From: Periplaneta americana
Taxonomy: Eukaryota; Arthropoda; Insecta; Blattodea; Blattidae
Direction of reading: 5' to 3'
DNA: 64,000 nucleotides
Assembly: GCF_040183065.1 (NCBI RefSeq)
Contig: NC_091124.1
Coordinates: forward strand, 64,548,001-64,612,000
The notes under the pieces were generated by a model, which made no database searches, was not told the origin of the DNA, and worked only from the letters and a program-made list of their open reading frames with translations. Shown here one piece after another: positions 1-11,788 of the stretch (positions are counted from its first letter, which is position 1; each line of letters opens with the position of its first letter). The position numbers and the translations under genes were made by a program.

Positions 1-674
1 GATGCTTATGAGGTTTTATGCTTGTTATTAATTTATAGAAAGATTAAATGTAAATTATGGCAATGTGTCTCTTAGTATTTTGAACACTTCAAATCAAAAT
101 TGTTGCTCTAAGTGCAATATGCATCTTAAATTAGTAAAATTCTGACATTTTAAAATGGACTGCATAACGTAAACTGTACAGCCGCTTAGAGGTTGCTATT
201 AATTTAATTGTTTCTTGTTGTTGTATTAAAGTGTATCATGTAAAAATGTCACTTTTTCAGTGAGAAATTGAAATACGCAAATGACTCATTTATTTTATCT
301 TCTATTGTATGATTGTATAACTGATATATAATTGAACAAATTTATGAGACTACAACGTAAATATAAGCAATTAAATTAGAAAACTAGTTAGGCGTATACT
401 TAAAGAATATGTTGTTTTCTAATGCCAGGCGTTTGACAAAGTCGTTTGACCTCTTGAACTCCAATATTTTTCAAAGATATTATCATGGTCAGCCACTGAA
501 GCACAGATTTTGAGGTACTTAAAGAATATAAACTATTTCATTTGCAACATGTTAAAGGAACTGATTTGTGAAACGCATAAAACCTGAAATTTGAAAGTAT
601 GTGTTACCTTAGAAATGTTAATTTTTACAAGATATTTCTTAATGGGGAAGAGAGAGCGAGACTGTGTGCATGCA

Positions 675-719
<45 letters not shown>

Positions 720-720
720 C
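675..720. repeat. Compound (TC)n(TA)n microsatellite
   Basis: About ten TC dinucleotides run directly into about a dozen TA dinucleotides, upstream of the first Spt16 exon in the window. Short reading frames over this tract are repeat translation only. Confidence 0.9.
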
Positions 721-918
721 GTTCATTGGATGTGGTTCTTGCATCCCAGTAGATTGCTGGTAAATTGGATTCTATCCTCTTGTGTCATTCTATTTTGCCT
801 TGGAGTTGTAAATAATTTTTTTTTTTATTCAGGATGCACTATGAGGTGGCAATTTACTTTATATCCCTAATATTATACAATTAAATGCAATTATGACATA
901 TAAAATAATTATTTTCAG

Positions 919-3900
919 CCCTCAGATGTGGATTCAGAAGAATCAGATGATGATTCTGACTACTCAGAATACTCTGAAGATAGTGAAAGTGAAGGTTTGT
1001 AAAAAGATTTTTTTCATTTACTGGTATATCCATTCTCCATTTTAGTTTGTTTTAAACTTATAAATTTAACCTTAAAAGAAGATAAAACATATTTATTAAC
1101 TTAAAAGAAGATAAAACATGTTTATTAACTCCCAATTAAAAATATATTTATATAATATACAGCCAATCTGGATGTAATGGATGTTACATTTTTACTCTTT
1201 TGAAGTTATAAATTAATCAAAGAAATCTTGTTTAAGCCAGTAAGTATACATGTAAGCAGTTGCACTATAAAATTCCATACATCCTTGAAGGCATTAGAAT
1301 TATTTAATACTGTAATGGATATTACAATTTTTGGGAACATGTTTACAAGTTCGTACCTTTCCATTCAGAATTCTGGTTATATATGTTACAAAAAAAATTG
1401 AGTTGCGTTTTTTCTGTTTCATAGAGAACCAATATGTATGCTGGAAAAGATAATTTTGTAGGAAAAATAAAAATTCTGTGATTTATGACTTTTCCTTAGT
1501 GTAACAGGTGTTTCAAGTAATTTAGTAATGGTGTTGAGGTAGTATGTTATCCTATAAACAGTAATATATCTTACTGAAAATTAATTTTAAGTAATAAATA
1601 ATATTCTCGTACATTCAACTTTAGATAAAATACCACTATGATGTACAGTTATAATTGGTAAGAGGGAAATGCAAAGTAAAATGGTTATAATAGAAACAAT
1701 AACATTAAACGTTAATGATAAGAGTTGTTTAATATACAAAAATATATATAAACTATATGAAAGTTGAAATGTCGGATGTCCAAGAACTATGTAGATGAGA
1801 GAATGGTATGTGAGAACAGAACAGCATGTTAAATAAAATCCATCTTGAGTAGAAGATGATTATTTTGTCTAAATGTATATAAATGTGTATGTGTATGTGC
1901 AATTGGAAAAAGTATTTTCAGATTTTGTTTTCAGATACAATTCACATGTAAAAAGAAAATGTGTGGCAGTTCATTGGAAGCATGCTGGGCCCATAACCCA
2001 GAGGTCCGTGGATCGAAACCACGCTCTGCTACCAATGAAGCAATTACCCACTATATTGCTAAATCATTGCAACATTTAATAAATTCAGAATATGAAGTTT
2101 GTATCAAGTTCTTCTCCCTTTATTTTTTAAAAGCAATCACATTCTTAAATTAACAGATTCGCTTTAAACTTTATAACCTTCAGTTAAACAGCCTCATAAT
2201 ATTTGAAACAATTAAACAACCAAAGTATGCCAAATTACATCTGTTTGAACAACTTCAAAAATTAACAATTATCTTTGGATTTAAACAGTGACTGTTAAAT
2301 TAGAATTCAGGATTTCCATTATCTCATATCTCAACACAATCAGCACACAATCCTCAATACTCTATCAATCAATCAATCATAATCTATACGAACCATTACA
2401 GCATGCAGACTTCCGATGTAGCTTCATTCCAGCCTAGCAAAATACTGCATACAATCACCAATCTCCAAGCATTGGTTGAGTATCTTGTTACCAAGTCATA
2501 TCAAAGCCCCTTCCAATCTGAGCTGATGGCTCCAACCGTCTTCAACTCACCACTCACCCCGCCTCCACCATCCAGGTGGGGGCGAAAGGCGATCGACGCA
2601 TGCGCATAGAAACAAGAAAACGTCAGAATTTGCTACATCGAAAGTCCTTTTCTGAGCACACATATTCAAAGATCATAAAGAAACATCAATGATACACATG
2701 ATAACATTCTGCCGGATTACAAAAGAAACCACTCAAACATACCGTTACAGTGTCAACATCCTAAGGTTGTGAAATGGCACTTCTTTCATGAGCTTGTGGA
2801 TTGTTGTGGTAGACAGTGTTGTATGTTAAACTTCTCATATTTACATACTTCCATAATTTGTTTTAACAGAGGAAGAACTAGCAAGTTCAGAAGAATCAGG
2901 AAAAGACTGGTCAGATCTTGAGCGAGAAGCAGCAGAGGCTGACAAAGAACGCACCGACTTCCAGGACGAATATGCAGAAGGAAAGAAAGGAAAGAAAAGG
3001 CCTGGTGACTATGGAGGGCGAAAAGACTCTGAGCGTGATAGGTACAGTATTAGTAGTACTTCATATAATGATTTCAACTACAGAGATTATTCAGTGTTAA
3101 AATTCAACTTAGGCTAGAAATAGCTGATAAATTCTGCCTATAGTCTTCTGCCAGATTCGGTTCTTTGTTGTGCCGTAAATCTACAATATGTGACTCACAG
3201 CTGTACTTTCCTACCAGAGGAAACCATGCTGAGCTTTATATTAAAGTCAATCAGATGGTCAGATTTGAACCCACAAACCTTGGATCCTGCAGCTAACATG
3301 GTAACCATTAAACTACAGAGAACAATAAATATAGGTAATCACAGACGGGTAGAACTTGCAAACATGATTTTACCCTTGTTCATTGGAGTATCAACAAATG
3401 AAACTTTCTAATAATCGTATAGATCTCAGCTAAAGACACTGAAGATTACATCATACTCATTAATTGGATTGCTGAAATGAAAAATTTTTATGGATAATGA
3501 AATAACATATTTTTAAGCAAAATTTGTATGTTCATCATCCTTCTTTGTATTCGAATGTTACAAATTTATAATAGGCACGATATTAACAATACTTACACAA
3601 GGTGCCAGATGTCAAACTGGGACAGTCCCAGTTTCCCAGTTTTGGTTGCTTTGTCCAGTGTCCCCAAAAACTTTTTCAGGATGTCTCAGTTTTTTAATCA
3701 ATCGCTAACTCATTATAGGAGCAGCTGGATTCACAATTACATTTGTACCTAAATATGTTGGCTGTTCTTTTTCTGACAATCATAGTGATGAGAATGTAAC
3801 CAAAAAAAAATTTGCGAACAGAGAGTTTCTGGTTTGGTCCTTTGGTACTTTGACATCGGTTTCCAAGCAAAACACATATTACTTCTGAGAAAAAGGCATT

Positions 3901-6900
3901 TGAATGTTCTTGACAAAACAGACTCTTCAAAATATTATTTTAGCAAGTTGTTTCTCTGCATGTGTATTTTATTTTCCAATTCTAAGTATAGTACATCCTT
4001 TAAAATCGCAATGGCTTTACGCCTTGGTTGTAAACTCTGCCAGCTACACCAATGTATTTGCGAAGGCATTGCTGTTATTTACGACCATCATGCACTCAGC
4101 TGTGCGAGGAGCAAGGGTCGCATTCCCAGACATACATCACTCAATATCATTAAAAGATCTCTGACTTCTTTTGGCATCCCGTCTCTTTTGGAACCACCAG
4201 GTATTAGTCGCGCGGATGGTAAACGACCCGATGGTCTCACCTTAATTCCATGGTCTAGAGGAAAATCTTTAATTTAGGACTCCACTTGCGTTGACACACT
4301 AGCTCCATCTCACTTGCCGAATACCTCCAGATGTGCAGCATCTGCTGCTGAATTAGCCGTGAAGAAGAAAGTCAATAAATATGCTCATCTTTTAGATAAT
4401 TATATCTTTATCCCCTTTGCTGTGGAGACTTTCGGTCCTTGGAGTCATGACTCTGAAGTTTTGATCTCCATTACTGGTGATCGCCGTTGCACTACTTATT
4501 TGGGTCAACGCTTTATTCAACACGGAAATGCAATGAGCGTTTTAGGTACTCTTTCCGAATCCAGCCCTTTGGACGAACTATTTCTTCTGTAAAATTTATC
4601 AAGTATTCTGTGTGTAAATATTTGTATTTAGTATTATGAATTTAATATTAGCACATCTTGTAACATTGTATTAAATCAATCTATTTTGTATTGTCAGTCA
4701 GTATATAGTACACATACATTATGTACATTATATACATCTTTCTCTCAGAAGTTATATTCTACTTAATGTGTTTTGGTTGTCTTGTTTGTTTTTTGCAGAC
4801 ACTCTTCTAAACACAAGAAACACAGTAGTTCCAATCACAAGGATAATCACAAGAGCAGTAGCAAATCAAGTGATAAACACAGGTGAGTGCTATTTGTTTA
4901 AGTAAATTGACTGCTCGTACAAATAAAGATTAAATAATTTGCATATAATTATCTGTAAAATGAAAAAAAAAAAATTCATTCTGTTGAAATTTGATTTTGT
5001 CATGTGAAGAAAACTTATAAATATACGAGACATTATGAAGTTAATTTTTATTTCAAGGAATTGACATACAGTCTGAAACTAAGTTTTAATTTATTTATAT
5101 ACATTTAAAACAGTGAAATTGTTGAATAATTTCAAGGGAAAAATTATTCAAATCTGCTTTACAGGAAGCTTTACCTGAAAGACTAGATTTGCATAATATA
5201 TACGTCACTGTGTACGTTAACAGAAAACCACAATTCCAAGTCACACAGAGATTGTGTGCACTCGATGTGGGTCTCTGGCATTTCGTCAGCCCACGCGAGT
5301 TGTGTGGATATAAAGGGAAAAGTTGAGACGGTGTCGGGTGGAGTTCCCGGGTAGCTCAGTTGGTAAGAGTGCTGGTACGTTCAACCAGAGGTCCCGGGAT
5401 TGATACCAAGCCCCGGAACAATTTTTCCCTTGAAATTATTCAAATCTGCTTTACAGGAAGCTTTACCTGAAAGACTAGATTTGCAGTGAAATTGTTGTTT
5501 GTAACATATGTGCATCTCAACGTGATCACAAATTTTGTAACCTAAAACATGCTGACTAATTCTGTGCTTGTAAAATATTCTTCAATGACACTGGGGATCA
5601 GTTGATCTGCATCATTTTCACCTGCCTCCCCAATTTAATGCAGCTAGATTGTCGTTGTTCAGGTCCGAGCATTCTTCAATATGACTTCTATTTTAGTATA
5701 GCACTTCATTACATATCGGCCACTGCAGTTTTTCTTGGCATGCTGAGTAAATCAACTTTGTCCTTGATTTCACATAATCTTTATCTTTCACTAGATTCTC
5801 CATGTAGAATGTAGCAATCAGTGGTGTATTTCTAAACAAAAAAATTCTTAAGATCTGGGATTTCAGCAGTGCTGGTAGTAGTCTTCTTTATCGCCATAGT
5901 TGTCATCGTCATCATCATTATCACCACCACCATTTCTGCAGGACTACTTACGGAATGTCAGACGAAAATACATGAGTTCGAGTTTAGATATAGAGATTAA
6001 ATCTGCAGAGTAGACCTCACTATGGAATGGTTTAAATATGAATAAAATATAACTTTTTATAAATGCAAAATTTAACAATAATATAACATCATAAAAGTGC
6101 CCTGGCACCTTCTGGCCTCAAAAAATAGTACTCTGGCGCCGCCAGACCTGAAATATAACCCTGGTGATAATTATAAGTTCTTATATTTATTATTTTTTTG
6201 CTACTTCTATAAGTACTTTGTAAAAAAGAAAAAATTAAGAAATGCAGATTTTCTTTGTTGTTGACATGAGATGGTAATAAATATGTCAGTTAACACAACA
6301 GTTTTAAAGGGAAAATAGAGTATTGAATCACAGAGGATACCATGTATGGCTGAAAATAAATGTGTTACATACCAACATAGATATGTTACTTTTTGCAGTA
6401 TTTTGTAGTTTTGGTTCATTTTGTGTTGATGGAACTATTTTTCAGTTCACTTCAAAAGATTTCAAATGTCCTGAGATAAGCCACCTGATGATGCTTGTAA
6501 ATGGTCACCTTTCATAAGAAGGGTCGCTAATTATAGAAAACTAAGGTCTTAGCTAAGATTATATGAAATCTGTTTTTCTTTTAATATGTGAAACCACATT
6601 CCGAATTTTTACCTTTCTACCTCCTTCTTACTTATATCTAATGCATAGAGTAGTAACCATATTTTCATCTACATATATTTGAAATATGATTATAAGAACA
6701 AAAATAATTTAGTTGTATAAATGGTGGCTTAAAAATGTTCTTGAATTGTATATAATGCATTTGTACACTACTTTCCTTACGCTGCATAGGCAAGCTCGTA
6801 CAAAATCTGGTGGAAGTGGTGGACACAGGAAGGTGCCACCTCCATCAAAGCACAGGTTAGCAGGATATTTTAACGTGTCAACTCTTAATCTTACTTTATT

Positions 6901-9900
6901 CAATACTGCTTCACAAATTAATGTTCGGCTTTTAGATCTATCTTAGAATTGCATTGCAAGACCAGTTTCTTAAGATGAATGTTTTATAATAATTGCTCAT
7001 GGTTTATGCTCTTCTGGTTTATTTTGTCTATCTAATATTTCTTTTGAATAAATGAACAATGTTTTAAAATTAAGATTTTAACGTTGTAGAATTATGTTCT
7101 AATGAACAACTTAATAACCTGGACGCAATTTATTTTTAGAAAATTAATTACTAATTTGTATTTCAAACAAATTCTCAAAAACTTGCAGCAGCATGAATAT
7201 GTTACCTGAGATCATTACTAGCCTTTACGAGGTCCAATAAAATTATGAAAGAAATACCAACATCTGAGTTAATCACCAGGCACTTTATATAGTCAACAAA
7301 ATGAAAGCATATCAACAAAGTTGGAAAGATAATTTACAGTGCATGAAAAGTCACAGACTTTCAGAATAAGCATTTCATTATCTTCAAAGAGGATGCTAAG
7401 ACAAAGGATGACGGAAGCATTGATGAGATGAACAAGATCATCTTTCTTAAGTATCATAAAAGCAACATATGATGTCTCAGTCTTCATAGTGATTATGTCA
7501 AAAAGTGACCATGTTTGTACATAACTTTTGGTAATAAATTAATTTTGTTATTTACACTGACTTTTTTTTTATGGACCATTGGAGGTTGGGAAAAAAAACA
7601 GCCCTCGTACATACACATACTGCATTGCAAAAATAAATTATGTATAATGTTGTCTCATATATATATATATATATATTTTTTTTTTCTTTGGAGGAAATGG
7701 ATTTATTTCTAGTTTCTTCTTAGAGTAGTATGGGAAAGGTAACAAATATGTTTTTGCTCTTCATTGGTGCTTAAGTTAATTTAGCATATTGATCTTGAAG
7801 TAGAGTTCTTGTTTTAGTTAAATATAAAAACCTGTGCTTGAAATGCTTCACTGTGATTGTGAAACAAATGCCAATTATTTATATACAGAGTAGCTTCAAC
7901 AAGTTCCTGGAATTGGTTTATAACACAGGAATAAGCAACATTACACCTACTTACACAACACTTTCTTCCAAGTAATTCCCTTGACTGGGATACAGTTTTG
8001 CCAGTGTTTGTAAAGTATTAAATTTAGAAGCATTCAAAGGAACCCTTTTTCAATACCTTTTTCAGTACTCTTGTTACATTTGCAGTCACGTCCTCAGTCT
8101 CGTGAATCATTGTCCTTTTAGAATTCATTTTAGTTGTGGAAACAAAAAATAAGTCGGCTGCGATAAAAAATACGTAAGTTTGTTAGACAACTTATAAAAA
8201 TAGGGAAGAAAATAATACTACAGTGTTACCATTTCATGTAAATTTCCTAGGGAACAAAATAGCAGATGAACTGGCGAAGAAAGGAACAACTGCACAACAA
8301 AAATGTATCAAATTAGGGAACAAAATAACAGATGAACTTGTGAAGAAAGGAACAACTCTACAACAAACATGTATAAAATTGGGGAACAAACTAACGGTTT
8401 AACTTGCAAAGAAAGGAACAACTCTACAACAAAAATGTATCCGATTAGGGAACAAAATAAAAAGACTAACTTGCAAAGAAAGGAACAACCGTACAACAAA
8501 AATGTATAAAATTCATTCATTCATAGGATTCTGCCCAAGGGCAGGTCTTTCACTGCAAACCCAGCATTCTCCAGTCTTTCCTATTTTCTGCCTTCCTGTT
8601 TGTCTCCTCATATGATCCATATACCTTAATGTCGTCTATCATCTGATATCTTCTTCTGCCCCGAACTCTTCTCCTGTTCACCATTTCTTCCAGTACATCC
8701 TTCAGTAGGCAGTTTCTTCTCAACCAGTGACTCGGCCAATTCCTTTTCCTCTTTCTGATCAGTTTCAGCATCATTCTTTCTTCATCCACTCTTTCCAACA
8801 CAGCTTCATTTCTTATTCTGTCTGTTCATTTCACATGCTCCGGAACGAAATAACAGATGAACTTGAGAAGAAAGGTACAACTCTACAACAAGAATGTATC
8901 AAATTAGGGAACAAAATAGCAGACAAACTGGCGAAGAAAGGAACAACTGTACAACAAAAAGTATCAAATTAGGGAACAAAATAACAGATGGACTTGCGAA
9001 GAAACAACTCTACAACAAAAATGTATCTGTCATTCCACAGCCTCAAATCATATACGCAAAAGAAATTTGAAAACAGTATAGGACAAAACCTGAAAATCAT
9101 ACCAAAAAATAAAACATGGGAACAGATACAGAGCAACTGGAACAAATACAAACAGCAAGAAAAGATACACTAGCAGACATTGTGATTGGCGAATCGTCTG
9201 CATAAAATTAACATCAAGGACTCACCAGCATGTGCCATCTGTGAAGACGCAACCTCCACTAAGAAGATAGACCATATACTTCACTGCGTCCACACCTGTG
9301 GAGTAACGGTCAGTGGGTCTGGCCACGAAACCAGGTGGCCTGGGTTCGAATCCCGGTTGGGGCAAGTTACCTGGTTGAGGTTTTTTCCAGGGTTTTCCCT
9401 CAACCCAATATGAGCAAATGCTGGGTAACTTTCGGTGCTGGACCCCAGACTCATTTCACCGGCATTATCACCTTCATTTCATTCAGACGCTAAATAACCT
9501 AGATGTTGATACAGCGTCATAAAATAACCCAATAAAATTAATACCTCACTGCAGTGCACTAAAACGACGTAAGTTTACCAGCAATCTACTGGGATGCAAA
9601 AAAGAATCACATCTAATGAATGCCATTGTAATAATAATAATAATAATAAAATGTCTGGAGAATGTGGCAGATGCTCCAGAGTTTCACATTTTCTTTTCAC
9701 TGTATCTCAGAGGTGATGGAAGATTTCGAAGTGTATTTCTTTATTTATTGTACATCCTTCTTGAATCAATTTATAGTGGATGAAACTCTTGAGTGTCAAA
9801 GAAAACCTCAAACATCTTGCCTATGCTGTTGCCCAGGTGGAATATTTTTTCTGGGATGATTTGAACTTCCACTTACATGATGTGTTCAGGCTATGGGTCA

Positions 9901-11724
9901 TATAGAAGGCATCAGGTTCAGAAATCAACATCTTGATCAGCCATAGCGATAAGGACTTCAGCAAGAGTAATTCATATTCCTTTGTGATCAGGAGCTAGCA
10001 TATTTGGAATCAACTGCTGACAAATATAATGCATGTTTCAAATATCTGTAAAGGGTACTGTAAACACATGAAAACGTTTGTGTCACTCGTAGAACTGTGT
10101 TTTCTGTATTAGCTCTTCATCATATGCTCTTTCAAGCATGTGTAATGTCTGACTGAGATTTGTGTAATAAAATACAAAATGTAATGTTTTCGCATTGTTC
10201 TGTAGCCAGTGTTTGCAAACGAAGAGTCCACTGCAAGAACGATGGATGTCATTTGGAATACATCTTGCAGGAGAAGCGATTGAAAGTTTGAAATGCTTAG
10301 CGCTCAAAGCGTAACTGTGATTTTCCGATCATTACTGGACAATGACTATCAGTGTTAATGCCATATAACTCTGTATGTACATTCTATATGTCTTAAGCTA
10401 TGTATTGACAGTCTTGGTTCATTTTCGACAAGAAAGGACATCCATCATTCTTGCAGTGGACTCTTCAAATGTGACGAATCAACAGAATGTAGGAACAAAC
10501 AAACAGCCAACACTTATTGACAAGAATGCCAAAAATAATTGAACTCACTCTGAAGTGATGTCATTAATGCTACTAACTCCTGACACTAAATATTTCAAGT
10601 GGTATTATTCATTTTAAATTACTAGATTCCAGGAACTTATCGAAGCTATCTTGTATATCAGTCAATGGTGAAGCTAATGTGTGAATACTGGATAGGCTGA
10701 GCAAATCTGCTTACCTTGTATCTTTTATACAGCAGCTGTTTCTCGGCTTTTCTATCAAATTTTTTTGTGACACAAACCCCACAAGAAGATGATGATCACT
10801 CATTTTCACCCCCAAACAATACAGATATAACAATATAACTTAATTGTCTCCCTCTTAACCAAGGATATTTCTTATGCCATGAAAATTGACATTTTCTATT
10901 TTGCCTTCCTTCATCCACTATTTTAATATGTAAATATAGTGTCTGTCTCCTATCTTTGTAAGCTCATTTTGTTTCATATGCCCAACTTAAAAATGGCTTC
11001 TCTTTTAATTCTGCAAATAATGACCTCAATGTTCAGTATGAGCCATTTTACCCAAAATTAATATGCAACACATACACACATGCACTTTGATTAAAGTAAC
11101 ACTCAACACTGCAACTCATTCACAGAACACGAACATAGTGCAGTGTATTATGTCTCGATTGAGGCTAGTCCTGCGTTCTGCTACTGGATCGTAGTGAATC
11201 GATACCCCCTCCCTAGCCTTCCCGTGAGTGAGGCCGTTATGTGTTGCTACAAGGCTTTTGCTACAAGCCTCTTGCATTGGAATGACTGCCAACAGTGAAT
11301 TTAATATAGAAAAGAATCGGAGTGAAACCAAGTGTTACAACACATCGTTATTATGAACTTATACTGTTACTAGATATAATAACTCAAATTTTTTGGGTAG
11401 CCTAAGCCTCTTAAGAGCTTTGTCACTGATGTCAGTTACTATTTTGAATATAGTATTTATGTTGTTGTAATAGCTGTTAATATGTTATTGATGCTTGTAA
11501 TTTTCTTTGCAGTCCATCAAAGAGTCGAGATAAACATCATGATAAACGTAAATCGTCTTCATCCTCAAATAAGAAGCGATCCCGTGAGGATAGTGGTAGT
11601 CGTGACAAACACAGCAAGAAAAGGTGAGTCTGTATGCACTTACAACAATAATTCAGTTCTTTATAACTTGTATTAATTTTTTTTCCACTACCCTGTGGGC
11701 CTCCGTGGCTTGTGACGAGGATGA

Positions 11725-11788
<64 letters not shown>

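Larger units (their letters stand above)
8218..9649 (+). mobile_element. 5'-truncated LINE (RNase H to 3' end) inserted in the mariner copy
   Basis: The frame starts with a degenerate RNase H C-terminal motif (FHVNFLGNKIADELAKKGTT; compare HCNIAGNEIADELAKKG). After amplified copies of that segment it continues LSFHSLKSYTQKKFENSIGQ, then a CCHC-like tail (CAICED...DHILHC), resumes after a SINE insertion (CSALKRRKFTSNLLGC) and ends in an (AAT)n tail at about 9629-9649. The layout fits the I/R1-like LINE group, which carries RNase H after reverse transcriptase. The reverse transcriptase itself is absent. Confidence 0.65.
7884..10655 (-). mobile_element. Degraded mariner-like transposon, split by later insertions
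   Basis: Left end TACAGAGTAGCTTCAACAAG (from 7884) and right end, reverse complement TACAAGATAGCTTCGATAAG (ending 10655), are inverted repeats of about 30 bp flanked by TA. On the - strand, 10330-10085 gives LSQTLHMLERAYDEE...QKTQFYE, like the N-terminal helix-turn-helix region of mariner transposases. About 8010-7970 gives a short HWQNC...GNYLE-like C-terminal segment, in different frames. Removing the insertion at about 8218-9649 leaves about 1.3 kb, normal for mariner. There are many stops; it is dead. Family assignment is moderately sure. Confidence 0.55.

Noticed and set aside
1959-2034. Functional initiator tRNA gene
   Set aside because: The 5' acceptor strand and D arm do not match or pair, and CCA is encoded, which functional eukaryotic tRNA genes lack.
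5340-5415. Functional tRNA gene
   Set aside because: A and B boxes are present but no acceptor stem forms, and it lies inside a TSD-flanked repeat.
10221-10466. 30-bp inverted pair GAAGAGTCCACTGCAAGAAC and complement at 10221-10250 and 10437-10466
   Set aside because: Striking, with only about one mismatch, but no TSD or further homology; it lies within the degraded mariner and I could not assign a separate element.
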